A stretch of 64,000 nt of DNA from Lepidonotus clava (GCA_936440205.1 OW387140.1:19775659-19839658); one strand, 5' to 3'. Shown: positions 24,279 through 36,520, numbered from the stretch's first letter. Translations and numbers: made by a program. The notes: generated by a model from the sequence alone, not told the origin.

Positions 24279-27200
24279 CTAAAAGGTGAGGAGAAGATGA
24301 AAAAAGTTCTGCTGAATTGCCATTTCCACGACTTATGACCTTATCTGTCTCATGTTTTCTGTTACCCGCAAAGAAAACGCCACCCAGCAGGGAAAGGAAA
24401 GAAAATGCACCATGAGAGCTGTTCTTTGGTGAACATCAAAATGTTAGCTTGGTCAAAGAAAATTCTCAATGCCCGAATGCCATTGTATGGCACTTTATCT
24501 AAATTCAACTGTTAAGTGTAACATTTTTCCCATTCAGAATGGCGCTTTGGCCAAATAATGTCAAATTATTTGTTTGTATTTGAAAGCCATTTGACCTGTA
24601 TTTGAAATAATTAAACATAAATACAGGGACAGATCCAGGCAAGGGTTCCTGACCGCCCCCCCCCCCCCCCACTGTCCATTTTCTTTTGGTGGAGACTTAT
24701 ACTTCACATAGAGAAAGAAACATAATGCCAACATAATATATGCAAGTGCGCGACGTTTTAGTACTTAGTGTATATAAACCCCTTTTCTTGAATCCTGTAT
24801 CCATCCCTGTTAAATTGTATTATTATGACAATGCCTGGATGTGAATTTCAGAGGACTTCATGGGGTTCAGGGGGACATGGAGTTCAAAGGGATAAGAATC
24901 AGCTCCTTGCTCCAAAAAATTCCTCTTTTAAAGTTGCATACACCATAAGTGCGGAGTTCAATGATTTAAAAGATCAATTAAATTGTCAGATATAACTTTA
25001 GGGGCATTTCATACCTTTTCTTAAGATCTAAATCTTAGAAATCACTTTTCTCATTTAAGATGTTTTAGGTCTAATTTGATAACGATTTAGATTTGCCTAC
25101 CATGTCTTCTTTGGTTAGCTATATCCCATATTGGGTTAGGAGTGAGCTTTGAAAACTTGTTTTATGTTGAGATTTTAGATGTAAGAGATGCATATAGGAA
25201 TTTGCAAGTTTGAAACCTAAGCTTAGGCCAAGCGAACTAATCCTAAACACAAATGCTAATTTCTAAGTTATCTGTTCAAATATCATCAGGTATCAGTGTA
25301 GTTGTATGAGGAGAGGCAGAACCGAAAAATAGGTTCTTTATAAGTACGAGGAATGACGAATAATAAAATTATTCCAAACCATAGGCCAATCTGTGAGTAG
25401 GTGGGAAAAATGATTTGTTTGACAAATCTCAATTTCAATAGTTTTGATTATTCAATTTACGATTTCACTTAAATTCATAGTCATTTTTTTTTCATCCAGC
25501 ATTTAGATTCACCGATGGAACAAAAAGTGAAAATGAATGAAAAAGTAACAGCAAATCTGTCCTACTTTCCAAATTACAAATCCTAATTAATTAGTCAAGT
25601 AATAGTGTTTTATCCTTGCACTGTTTCTTATAAACCCCAGACAGACTGACCCACACACTCGGAAATAAAGATGTATTTTTGATACTCTGAAAATCAGAAA
25701 TAACCCTGGGTTCCCGATGTCCTATATAAATAAAGAAATGAGGCATCATTTGATAAAACTCTATACGAAGTAGCTGACCTACCCAACCGCATGAAAATTT
25801 GACCAGGTTCTTAAATTGTGTTTCCTTTTCTGTATGGTAAAGGATGATACAATTTGCCTATTAGACTATGTTTGATTATGAGAGGGGTTGCTATTGCTGA
25901 AAACTGATTCGTTGTATGTGAATGAATTATTCATTTTGTCTTCTTATAACATGCATTATTGTGGCAGGACTTGCATTCCTATTCCTATTCCCATTCTCAT
26001 AATTCTTTGTTCGAAAACCTCCTATTTTCTAGGGAAAAATAGATTAAGATTTTATCATAGCTTTACAGGGCTACTGTCTTGAATATAATGTCTCAGAAAG
26101 AAAGTTGATGTCACGCCTTGACAAATTTCTGAACGAAGCCAATCATGAGAAGCCACATGGCTTCCCACAGAAGAGGCCCCTAAGGAGGTTTTCTTGTTTC
26201 TTTAGCGGAACGCCCTTTGTATCCCACCCAAGGTCGGGTAAACAAAACACTACACCACAATTAGCTATATTTAAAATAACCTTTCCATATTTATAATGAA
26301 AACTAATTTAATCCATGTTTAGGTTAAACTGAAGGGTACTTTTTTACTATTCTGGGCGGACAGAAATAGTTTATTGTAACCAACCAGATATCTCATACCT
26401 TGGTTTCACATGGACAAGTACCTAGTTAATACTAAGACCAGTGGTAACAATATTGTCATGGTTCAATACAGAGATACTGGAGGGAACTTTGAAAACTTAC
26501 CTGGTCCTTTGTGGTCACGTTGCCCACTCACACGACCATGTAGGGATCCACACACCTAACATTCATACATTTGTTTTAGTCGCATGTCTGATAACCCTAC
26601 ACCTTTCTGATATTCATTCTTTTTGGGGTTTGTTTCAAACCTGGAGTAATTTTGATACACAGTTAAATCGGTCATGATTAAATTTACAGAAGGCATAATT
26701 GAATTCCCTCAATCATAGTCATTATGCAATATTAGTGGTCATGCTGTTGGAAAGATAATTGGATGGGCAGTTTATAATTAACATAATTAAAATAAGCAAA
26801 CATTCATATTTCTTGGCTGTGTCCATAACATGATAACTTACAAAATGATCTATTCCTGTTGTAATGACCATTCGCCATAAACCTAAAATGTATTGGTGAA
26901 CAAATCGACCTCCGTGATCCCTACTTAGGTCTCATAAATATATGAAACCATGAATGACACAATAATCTCTTTCTCGTGATTCCCACTAATATAAGGTGTT
27001 TTAAGAGGCACAACCAACGGGGAATGGCGTTGTGTATCCAAGGAGACCTGCCAGCACAGAGGGCTGTCTTTAGGTAACAACACAAATCAATGGTTACCAT
27101 TCTGATAGAAGTACATTACTGGGCCTTGATGTACACGATACCCATTATCCTAATTACAACATTGACCGTTTACCTCAAGGTGTGTTACAGTAAGCTCCTC

Positions 27201-28600
27201 GTTTTCATTATGAAATGGTCCCCCCCCCCCCTGCCACCACCCCCCTCCTCGCCCGACACCTCCGACTCTCCCGGCCCACTCATATAACCCCTATAATTGG
27301 TTTTCCGAGAAGCTGATTACCAGGGGTGAGATTCACCTCGCCCAAGAATAATGGCTGTGATCCTGTGGTTAATAATAGGCACAGTGGGTGCATCTTTGAC
27401 GTATTCTATTTCATGAACAATTTCACCGGCCGGAATAAGGTTATCATGTAGCTAATGATCTGGTAATTCAGGAAACATTGAGAAATTGGTAATTTTGTTC
27501 ACCATGTCAACCACTTTCTTGTATATTTCTTTTAGGAAAGCAGCCCTTAATATTGACACAAAATGGTATGGTGATAGTAATGAGATCATTTCCATAGTCC
27601 TCTTAGATATTCACCTAAGAATAGAAAATGTACGGAACTGCACAAAATCATAATACACTGAGAATGGCATAAAGAACGACCCCCCCCCCCCCCCTTTTAA
27701 CTCTTAAGTGAAAGCGTTGACGCAATGCTCGCCCCCCAACGCGGAATCCAACAATGCATTGCCCACACCTAAGGGACCAATTACATGCATTTAACAGAGA
27801 CTTCATGTCGCCTTCAGTACGAACAAGATAAAAGCTACTTTACTAGTCAGGTGTGCTTTGTGACGTCCAGTTGGAGTGTTGAGGACATAAGTTGTATAAA
27901 GCCCACCTTAATCGTTAATCAGCATTGGATAAGGTAGAACACGTGTCTCTTGTTTCAGTAGGAAGGTGTCCGAAGCACCATACGAGCTGAGTCTCTCATG
28001 ACGTAGGTACAGTGACGTAGGTTCAATGACGTAACTTGTCCGGAGACCTACACATTGTAAAGGACGTCAAAGGTGCTGGTGATACGATATTCTTTTGTGA
28101 TAATGTGTTTTTTGTTTATCAACCGGAGAAGGGGCCCCAATGGATTGTTATTTCTAAGAAATGCACATAATCACATGATCGCGATAATGGTGTCCTTATT
28201 AAAGTTCCCTAGGCTTAGACTCCATGTTGAGGTTAAAATCGCCTTGTTTGCTATTGTAAAATCCAAAGCCACCTCCAATAAATCGAAAGATTAAACACTT
28301 ATATTCAGTTAATCCCCCCTCCATAATGTTACAGTTTAAACCGGGAGACAATTGTGGCCATACCTAAAGACATGTCATGCTCTCGGTCCTCAATATTGTC
28401 TCAACTGCCCATTGGTGATGTTGTTTGGTGTGGACCTATTTCTATCACATTAGCTTAGCAGGCTAAGACCTTTTGGCAATGTCTTTAATAATAGACACCT
28501 ACCTTGGTATTTGATGCCATGGTTCAAGCATCACACCATCAATAGAAATTGTACGGATTCTATCCCTGAGCATTGTTAAGGTACATTTTCTGTGCTGCCT
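24279..28600. other. Intron or intergenic DNA, no gene supported
   Basis: AT-rich DNA. It holds a decayed GCGGATCCAG-type repeat ending in a long C run (about 24,630-24,672), two more poly-C tracts (27,220-27,250 and 27,681-27,695) and no convincing exon. Probably intron of the gene that ends at 24,088. Confidence 0.45.
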
Positions 28601-28613
28601 TTTCATTCTATTT

Positions 28614-28725
28614 CACGAAGGGGAATATATTCCAATTGCCGCTTTTCATAAAAAAAGAATGCTCTTTTTCACGGAGGGAAATATGTTCCGATTGCCGCTT
28701 TTCATAAAAAAGAATGCATTTTTGT
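28614..28725. repeat. 56 bp tandem duplication
   Basis: Two adjacent copies (28,614-28,669 and 28,670-28,725) share GCCGCTTTTCATAAAAAA and the CACGRAGGGRAATAT start. They differ at a handful of positions. Confidence 0.85.
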
Positions 28726-29024
28726 GTTTGTTTTCCTGGTAATATTCTCAAGGACAACGCTTGAAATATTTCACTGTAGACAAGGGATTTGTGGGAATTA
28801 TTTATGTTTGGGTGCATATGATATAATGTAATATGTGTATTCAAAATATGTATCATCAATTGTTCTGGGATTCCAATGTTTTGAGTCACAAGAATCACGA
28901 CTGCCGTGAGACAAGCTCCGAACATCTCCTATCGGCTTGTCTACTAGCGTGATTGATGACGTCCTGTCTTCTCAGTCTTGGCCAAGCCATTTTACTCCGA
29001 ATTGTTATCAATGTATGTCAGCAC

Positions 29025-29128
29025 CCAGCCCATTTGACTCCCTCTGACTCATATCATACCAGCTGGGGGGTAGAATTCTCCCCCTGAACTGGATATTTGC
29101 CCAATCTGGGACCATGTTCACTCCAGGC
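29025..29128 (-). CDS. Possible internal exon
   Basis: Minus-strand acceptor AAAACCACAG before 29,128. The frame entering one base into the exon reads PGVNMVPDWANIQFRG, RILPPSWYDMSQRESNGL plus one base at a weak donor (G|GTGCTG). Incoming phase matches the candidate at 30,170-30,293 and outgoing phase matches the terminal exon at 24,088-24,278, giving ...NGL-G-FGPVKV. The frame closes soon after at a TGA, which fits an exon end. The donor is poor and no family is recognised, so this is a tentative link. Confidence 0.35.
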
Positions 29129-29479
29129 CTGTGGTTTTATACAGCCATCAGCCAAGGGATAACAAACAACATTAGGGTAGACGTGAGTGGTTTTCTCTGA
29201 AGGAGACCAGGGGAATGTTCAGATGAAATCATTGTTATTTCAAATTAGTCAGATTTAATAGTCTCACAGTATACTGTTAAGAGGATGATATAAACTACCC
29301 TATAAATATCCTGTTTCGTCGATTTAGCATTTCTAGGAATTATAAGCGATCGTTTAGGAACCATGCTGCAACATTTTAATAATAGAAAAAAGTAAAATAT
29401 AAAAACGGGATAACATATTTCTTAATGCATATATAAACAAGTTCAATAGTAATATATATATACCGCCTTCAGAAGTCTA

Positions 29480-29590
29480 GGTCTGCGCATGCGTGATACT
29501 TTGGCGCCACTTGCTGTCGGGGGTCAAGCGCGACTTTTCAGCCAATCAGGACTCTCCATTGTTCAACATGGCTGCGCCCAGTGCGAATCT
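29480..29590 (+). promoter_or_regulatory. TATA-less promoter-like cluster (NRF1, NF-Y, YY1)
   Basis: A perfect NRF1 palindrome TGCGCATGCG (29,484-29,493), a CCAAT box GCCAATCAGG (29,541) and a YY1-type AACATGGC (29,565-29,572) lie in that order within 90 bp of GC-rich DNA. This is the usual layout of a broad housekeeping promoter firing to the right. The ATG inside the YY1 site opens only a 12-codon frame. No downstream exon is firmly linked; the nearest plus-strand candidate is at 31,480. Confidence 0.45.
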
Positions 29591-29799
29591 CCCTAATACA
29601 GTATAATATGCTTACACTAGGTCTAGGATAAAGCTGTTACTTTTGTTTTCTGACATCCTACTTTTTAAAGGACTTTATCATTTAAAAATGTCTCACTCTA
29701 TTTAGAAGATAGGGTCTCCATCAGTGTCTCCACTAGTTTTCAGATAAATTGCACTGGATAACATGACGAATGTAATAGGAGTATGTACGTGTAATTGGA

Positions 29800-29950
29800 T
29801 TTTAGTACAGTCGGTAGCGGATCCTTGCTTCTGAAAATGGTGGGGGCACGCTTTTGGAAATATTTTCTCTTACAGACCTGCAGGCTCTTGGGTCGAATTT
29901 TCCGAAAAAAAGGAAAGGAGCTAGCGTCCGGCTCCCCCTCTAAATTCGGT
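29800..29950 (+). repeat. Diverged GCGGATCCAG short repeat
   Basis: It begins GTAGCGGATCCTTGCTTC and ends CCCCCTCTAAATTCGGTAC, the inverted counterpart of the start. GC- and G-rich shoulders flank a T-rich middle, as in the other copies. About 150 bp. The open frame across it is not a gene. Confidence 0.6.
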
Positions 29951-30169
29951 ACTAAAAGTATTGTTATATCAAATATTATAGTTCAACGCGGTCCTGCTTC
30001 ACAATTGCTGACCAGGATTCTGTTCAGAGGGTCGTGGGAAATGCCCAGTATATAAAACCAACAATTCTTGGAAAACTTCTATAAATCGGAGTTTGAAGAA
30101 ATGCACGACCTCCCGCTACGCTACACGGAGTCCCAATATCAACAGAACAACATCCGGTCTGCTAGTTAC

Positions 30170-30293
30170 CCGTTCTCCCGCCAGGGTGACTGGCATTGTT
30201 CCAGGTGGCCATATGAGCCCGGAGGGGTGTAGGATCCTGGAGGTCGTAGCGGATAGGGATGAAGGGAAACCCCCTCTGTTGTACACTTGGAAT
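30170..30293 (-). CDS. Possible internal exon, Pro/Tyr-rich
   Basis: A minus-strand CCCTGCAG acceptor before 30,293 and an AACGG|GTAACT donor after 30,170 bound a GC-rich segment. The frame entering two bases in reads SKCTTEGVSLHPYPLRP, PGSYTPPGSYGHLEQCQS, PWREN plus two bases, and joins in phase to 29,128. The repeated PPGSY motif suggests a disordered segment. All three frames are open here and the acceptor choice is not unique, so the call rests on phase and splice sites only. Confidence 0.3.
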
Positions 30294-31440
30294 CTGCAGG
30301 GGGTTATCGCCAGGGGAAGCCCCTCTCCCAGGCACTATACATGTATACACATGACGACACAATTACATATCAACAGACTTCCGGACAGAAGTAAGGGTGT
30401 CCAATAGGCTACCGGATAGTGTCCCATAGCTTGAAGTGAAAAGTTTTGTTAACCGACAATAAATTTGTGATCTGTGATATAGAGATGAGATTAAGAGATG
30501 CTTGCATAAAAACTGGCTTATCTGAATTAAAGGTGTTAATTAGGCAATGTCGTATGGACTGTTACGTTTGAACAGGATATACGTATGAACATATTAATCT
30601 TATGAACACCATGGGGGTGATTATTCCATTAAGTGTGCGTGTCAACTTTAGCTATTTTCAGCTATTTTGCGACAGATGGGTAACACAAGTGCACGGTATT
30701 TGGAAACACAATTGTATGTTGACGTCAGTCATGCTATACTTACCTGGGTTAGTAGCCTATAGTCTAATTGGGTCACCATTAAGATTATAACATTCCACAT
30801 TTAGTCTTGCATGTAACATGCCATATTCAATACAAAACAGCATGCGTTATTCTGATTACAAATATTAGTTTGAAGGTCTATGTTTATTTGATCATGTAGT
30901 AGAGATTATGTTATAAAGTCATATTGCATATAAATACCTTCTAACTGTGCAGAAAAGACTGAGGGATATACCTCATAACCGATATATATGCATATCAATA
31001 AAGATGAGACGCAATTAATGTATTCAACTCGTTTTAGAACCAATTATAATTTAGAGTTCTGGTAGTATCAAATTAAAAGCAGGGTGAACGGGGGGATGTA
31101 AACTGTGCTTCTGGCTTATAATTAAATGCATGCTACATTGCAAGGTCCCATTGGATATTTCAACTTTTCGTTTTGCAGGAAAACTATTATAAATTGCTTT
31201 GTATATACACAATAAAATCCTTTTTTGTCTATCTATTCACACGTGTGTATACTATTTTAGGCAACCCCTCTGGTGCCTTTCAGAGAAGGTCAGTAACCCT
31301 GATGAGTAATCAGAGATGTGGACGTGTGGGTGGGCTGGTTGAGCTGCTCATTTAACTCCTGAATGGACCAACTCACACCTGCTCATCTGGGCAGGCAATC
31401 AATTGTGATGGTCGTCCGATGGACCTTTGACTTCTCCCAC
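30294..31440. other. No supportable gene
   Basis: AT-rich unique DNA with short random frames. Nothing was recognised. Confidence 0.5.
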
Positions 31441-31479
31441 AGTCCACGGTACGACTCTAATAAGCCTTTCCCACCTTAG

Positions 31480-31655
31480 GGTCGCTGCTAGGTTGGAACA
31501 TACGTCATGTATCGCCACCCTGTCTCTGCGACTCAAAGGCAAACGTCATGCCTGTCTGAATAAGTACTGGGAAAACATGTTGACTTGGAATTCAGTCAAT
31601 CAATTATTTACAGATGTCCCAGTCAAGCAAATTCTGCTTCTCAATGCAATCACTG
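31480..31655 (+). CDS. Possible plus-strand exon
   Basis: A strong acceptor (AGCCTTTCCCACCTTAG) precedes 31,480, and CACTG|GTAGGC follows 31,655. Entering one base in, the frame gives 58 codons: VAARLEHTSCIATLSLRL, KGKRHACLNKYWENMLTW, NSVNQLFTDVPVKQILLL, NAIT. Composition is protein-like (Trp, Tyr, Cys, spaced hydrophobics). It could be an exon of an unknown plus-strand gene or a fragment of a mobile-element gene, because a dispersed repeat begins 6 bp after the donor. No neighbouring exon with matching phase was found. Confidence 0.3.
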
Positions 31656-31660
31656 GTAGG

Positions 31661-31821
31661 CACAGTGATTGATTTGGTATGCTTTAGCACTGTTTACTCT
31701 GGGGAAGGCCACTGCATGTTTATTTCTTTGAAAAGTTCTGGAGTAGTTTATGTTTGACTTTAGATCTTACACCCAACAAAATATTTTCAGCAGAAGAGAA
31801 TTTACACCGCTCAACAGAAAA
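31661..31821. repeat. Dispersed repeat segment B, copy 1
   Basis: 161 bp nearly identical to 35,350-35,509. Landmarks: CACAGTG, TTGATTTGGTATGCTTTAGC, CTCTGGGGAAGGCCACTGCA and TACACCGCTCAACAGAAAA. Only a few substitutions separate the copies, so the duplication is recent. Confidence 0.9.
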
Positions 31822-32612
31822 CTTACAATGCGATATCATAAGGTCGTCTGAAGGCAGTTTTAAGCCTACTGTAGGATTATCGGGAGTATTTAGCTTTTTA
31901 GGATAATGTTGATCTATTATAATTATATGCTCATTATCTGTGCTCTGTTATGTTTATATTCATTCTTTGAATATCTGTGATCACTGAATGAAAGACGACG
32001 GCGTGCAGTTCTGCTACAAAGTGGAATTTCATAAAATGGAAAGAGGATAGATATTTATATACCCCAGCAGGTTTTAATGCTGAAATTAATTCTTGACCAT
32101 ACGGTGAGCAATATGCCATTACAATTTCAAATCAGGACATTAATTTGTGATAGGAGGTGGTGGGCTGGTGAGGGCCGATACGTTTCTTCCAGCTTACAAT
32201 ACAATTTTATCACATTTGGATTGCTTGTAAACAGAGTTATTAACATAGCATCAATTGATAAGTATACGAGTGGCAAATTAAACACTCTCAAAGCACTGTA
32301 GTAGACACCTTGTACCCTTTGCACTGGGAGCAGAATGGCAAAGAATGTACTCCTCCAACGTACGTTAACCCGCGTGTCCCTGCCCCCTTCACCCTGGAGT
32401 CCCCACCGTTATCACTCCACCCTCCCACACTCGACTCATCCAAGCCAACAACTGTCTCACACCTCCTCCTGGGTGGGTCACTAAGGTTAAAGCCATCACC
32501 ATTCGTTTTGTATCCACCAAGGAGTACTTAAGTTTCAACTCGTCGGTCACTTCATCGTGACATATGCATCGTTGGTACAGGACCCTGCTGACGACGTTAA
32601 CTCGTAGGGCTA

Positions 32613-32730
32613 TACATACATACATACATACATACATACATACATACATACATACATACATACATACATACATACATACATACATACTTACTTACTTACT
32701 TACTTACTTACATACATATATACATACATA
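32613..32730. repeat. (TACA)n/(TACT)n microsatellite
   Basis: About 18 tetranucleotide CATA/TACA units (32,613-32,686), then about six TTAC units, then degenerate CATA/TATA. Long frames on both strands across it are artefacts of the repeat. Confidence 0.95.
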
Positions 32731-35250
32731 TATAGCATACCGGTACATCATATAAAAGAAATAAAGTAAAATTAGCCCTAACTGTTGATTATACCAGTAC
32801 CTCTATACCATGATCAAATTATCCTTGTTTTTAAGACCAATTGCAAAGCGACGTGTAGGCCTATAAAGATTTACGTTGATTGTACATGAGCATTTTCTGT
32901 TTCCGTCAGCTTATTTAGTTACCTTGTCCTTTCTATTTCAACTGAGTCAGAATAGTTAGGAGGCCCCATGACACATATGAAACGTTAGCAGTCATCCTGC
33001 GATTGATGAATCAGTGAATCGGTTGATAAAGGTAGGGCGTCTTTACACAGAGAACATGGCCTAACACAAGCCATGCCTTTGCTGGCAAATGGGCCGTCAC
33101 AGGACAATACGTCTGACCGGAGTGCGGAGGGGGTCGGATTACGTGTATGTTAGAGGTCTGAAGCAGCCCTCGTGTGTCGTAAATCCTGACTGGGTAAAGA
33201 CAATGCTGGCACCGAATGGCATGGAGAGAATGGTGACGGATACGTGGGTCAGGTTGGGATGGTCGTCCATATAGGGGTTTATGGGCAGGGACGACGTTAA
33301 GACGTTTGAGAATGATGACTGTTGTGTGGCAAATTGAGCCTTCTCTCTTCAGCTGGTGTAAACTGTCTCTGTTTAACAGTTTAAAAGCTCAAGGTGATAC
33401 TATTATCCTGTGCGTCTGTATAAGAATCTGACAGGCCCTTTTTGCCTGTTAACTTTTCTCCCTAACATTTTTGTCACGTGTTTCAAGTCTGAAAAGAAAA
33501 TTAATGAGGAAATGAAAACATTTAAAACAAATTAAGTAATGCTATACCCTTCTCTTTTCTCGTAAGTAGCATCAGTTTACACATATGCTGAATGACATGT
33601 GTGATGAATTGTCCATTTATCTTTTATGGTACGGAATGTCAAGCTAGAAATCGGGTATAATCAACTTATATTGTGAAATGACCGAATAATATGGCAGTTG
33701 CCGGCTAATGATGAAATTATGTAATGGAACAAAATGGGTATTTAAATGGACCGAAATCTGTAATTGGGTACGCCCAAGCCCAGACACCCCGAGCCCGAGA
33801 CTACGCGCCCGACCCGCAGCCCTCTTCTCATACCCTTTTCTTCTGTCTGGACCTGACCCCCTACCATCTCAAACATGTCCTTCCAGTACCTCCGACCGCA
33901 TAGACCGAACCTCCACCAAATGGCCCATCCGTCCACCCTTGTGTGCGAAGCACAACTCTCGAGCTTGCAAACCGGACTCTAGCCCGAATTCCCAATCAGC
34001 CCGAGACCAAAAAACCCGAAACTCCCTTTGTCACGGAGCCCAGAAATCCTGACTCCCCGAGGAATATCACAACATGACTTTATAGGTTTAGTCTGACGAA
34101 TATGTGAGACAGCAACATGAGTTTCTTAGTGAAAAAAACCCATTTCAAACCCAGCCTATCCCTCACCTATTTCCCAATGTAGCATCTGCAGAAAATTATA
34201 AGGCATCAATCAGGCCTAAGAAAAATGTCTTTTATGATTGGGAAGACACCTGTGAGACAAGGATGGATGCCAAACGCCACCGTCTATAAGCCTGCTACAT
34301 CCACATATCATACAGGGAGATACGGCGCATGGCTTATCCCAGTTTTATACGTCGGCCCGGTGTATGGTGAAGCGGCAGGTTGTGATCGGTACCCATCACA
34401 ACCTATACCCCACCCCGTCCTCCTGGGTGCCATTCATCACGTTACCTGAGCGGTATGTCGGTTAATATGTAGACCCGGCCCTCTCACGGCCAGGTCAGCA
34501 GTGTAAACTACACTCCTCCTGGGCACCACCCCCGTCACAACCCCACCTGTAGGGGTGATGGATCTGTCATGTCAGGATGAACTCAGGGTCAGCGACTACG
34601 TAGCACTAATGGGGTCGGGTTTTGAAAGGGTCAAAGGTCACTGGCTCAAGGTTATATATGTGTAGGGAGCGTCAGAAGGGGATTATAGGATTGGTGCGAA
34701 GTATGGTATAACCATGCCATTACGTTTGTTGGGATGTCAGTCTATGTCCTGTAGTATTGTTGAAGCGAAATAACCCAATATATCCACCCACTTTTCCTGT
34801 TTATGTTAATATCTGGTGAGCTACATGGCACACCTGTTAGTACCTAGGTAATAGTACAACGAGTGGAAAGGGATGGTCCTTACAAATAGCCTTAACAACT
34901 TCAATGACTATGAGAAACCCGACCTAAATTTGAACTACAATTTGAATGATGCCCAATTGGTCAAATATCAAGACACGTAAACTACCAATATGTTAGTGCA
35001 CAGTTGAGGTCGCCTGTTGGGCGGGGGAGATAAGACTATGCTGAAGGATATATCCAGAATCTCAAAATGCATTTGGTTTCAGCTATTTTTTTAAGATAAA
35101 CATGAGGAGCCCAAGATAAGATGCCCGAGAGTAGGTCGTAATATGTCTTAGTAGGTCAAAGCCTACGGCAAGTGTCCAGGGAACGCCCGTTTATAAATAG
35201 AGCTGTGTATTGAGATGGGGGGTCGTCCTAAATATAGAGCTATAGGAGCT
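32731..35250. other. No supportable gene; C-rich low-complexity tract at 33.8-34.05 kb
   Basis: The stretch at 33,775-34,055 is built from degenerate CCCGA/CCCGAGACC units (AGCCCGAGAC, CGCCCGACCCG, GCCCGAATTC), which explains the 114-codon frame there. A GC-rich patch at 33,090-33,270 has a donor-like CTGG|GTAAAG (33,198) and open frames on both strands but no recognisable protein. The rest is unique DNA. Confidence 0.45.
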
Positions 35251-35253
35251 ATA

Positions 35254-35600
35254 ATTAGGGCTGGAAGGTTGCTTTGTATCTATGTATTAGATAACGGTCA
35301 ACACGTCTCTATCAGTATAATGCAAGTGTTAACAGGAGCTCTGCGTAGACACAGTGCTTGATTTGGTATGCTTTAGCACTGTTTACTCTGGGGAAGGCCA
35401 CTGCATTTTTATTTCTTTGAAAAGTTCGGAATAGTTTATGTTTGACTTTAGATCTTACACCCAACAAAATATTTTCAGCAGAAGAGAATTTACACCGCTC
35501 AACAGAAAATTAGGGCTGGAAGGTTGCTTTGTATCTATGTATTAGATAACGGTCAACACGTCTCTATCAGTATAATGCAAGTGTTAACAGGAGCTCTGCG
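35254..35600. repeat. A-B-A repeat block
   Basis: A 92 bp segment A (35,254-35,345, starting ATTAGGGCTGGAAGG and ending GGAGCTCTGCG) is repeated, apparently without change, at 35,509-35,600. Between them lies a 163 bp segment B (35,346-35,508), the second copy of the dispersed segment at 31,661-31,821. The period is 255 bp. Confidence 0.9.
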
Positions 35601-36340
35601 AAATTAATAGAGTTATTTGTCGGAGATGGAAATGTGATTAACAGCAGTGTATCCTTTATTCAGGTTAGATAGACGTATGACAAAGGTAAACTTGTTTTTA
35701 TGATGTAACAATATTCATTATCAGTATAGATTGGTGATACAAAGTAGGTACAAAAACGCTGGTAATTCACCGCAATAATAGTCATCAGAACGATTTGTTT
35801 CCTCCTAGAATGGATATAGCACATAACAATTGAACGGTTCCTGTTCCAAATCTCAGATTTGCTACTGATATGCAAATTTATAAGAACACTTTAGATAGAA
35901 AATGATCGGACCTTACATCACAGAATGGGTCAGGAACTAGATATTGAATTGGTAAATTGATGTCACTTTTAACAATACTTTCCTCCTGTTGGCCACCTTA
36001 ACTCCATGTTTTACTCTATAATTACGAACCGAAGCAGACGCGTTTGCGTTTGTGCAATATTCTTTACTTTCTGTACAGGTAGCATGAAATAAGTATCTAT
36101 ATCTACGTATTTTGATCGGTAACGTTGTCAATTGGTCGTAAATGATAATTATGACAAAACATCTCGCTAGTGTTCTTGACAACAATTAAACACTAATCAT
36201 ATTTGCTGTTTGGTTTAATGTAACTATTTAAAAAAACTTAGAATAGTTATGATTGCAGAGTGGTATCCAGAACATCAAAACGTGACATATATTCTTGAGG
36301 TACAGTCGACTGGCAGTACGCGGTACTTGTAGGGGACGGT
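35601..36340. other. No supportable gene
   Basis: AT-rich unique DNA downstream of the large gene. Nothing was recognised. Confidence 0.5.
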
Positions 36341-36369
36341 TCTCCTTACTGAACTACCTGTTGGCTGGT

Positions 36370-36430
36370 CTACTGGCGCCATCTTCAGGAAACGACCTGC
36401 GTTAGCACTAGATGGCGGATGGTGACCGAA
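36370..36430. promoter_or_regulatory. Two facing CTCF-like sites
   Basis: GCACTAGATGGCGGAT (36,405-36,420) matches the CTCF core (CCASYAGRKGGCR type). TACTGGCGCCATCTTC (36,371-36,386) reads on the minus strand as GAAGATGGCGCCAGTA, a second CTCF/YY1-like site in the other orientation. They lie just beyond the 3' end of the large minus-strand gene, where an insulator would be plausible. A YY1 reading is equally possible. Confidence 0.35.
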
Positions 36431-36514
36431 GTGAGCAGCTCGGAACATCTCAGTCTCTACCTCAGGACGGTCGTTCATGATGAAATACACCTTATTTCTT
36501 CTTGGTTTAATGTT

Positions 36515-36520
36515 TTTATT
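36515..36520 (-). terminator. Candidate poly(A) signal of the large gene
   Basis: Minus-strand AATAAA, 673 bp downstream of the stop codon at 37,193. It is the first clear canonical signal I found in the AT-rich 3' region. Confidence 0.4.

Noticed and set aside
32389-32755. Long frames on both strands (repeated Met-Tyr-Val-Cys, repeated His-Thr-Tyr-Ile)
   Set aside because: They are translations of the TACA microsatellite.
33708-34052. 114-codon proline-rich plus-strand frame
   Set aside because: Explained by degenerate CCCGA-type low-complexity DNA; no splice sites or recognisable protein.
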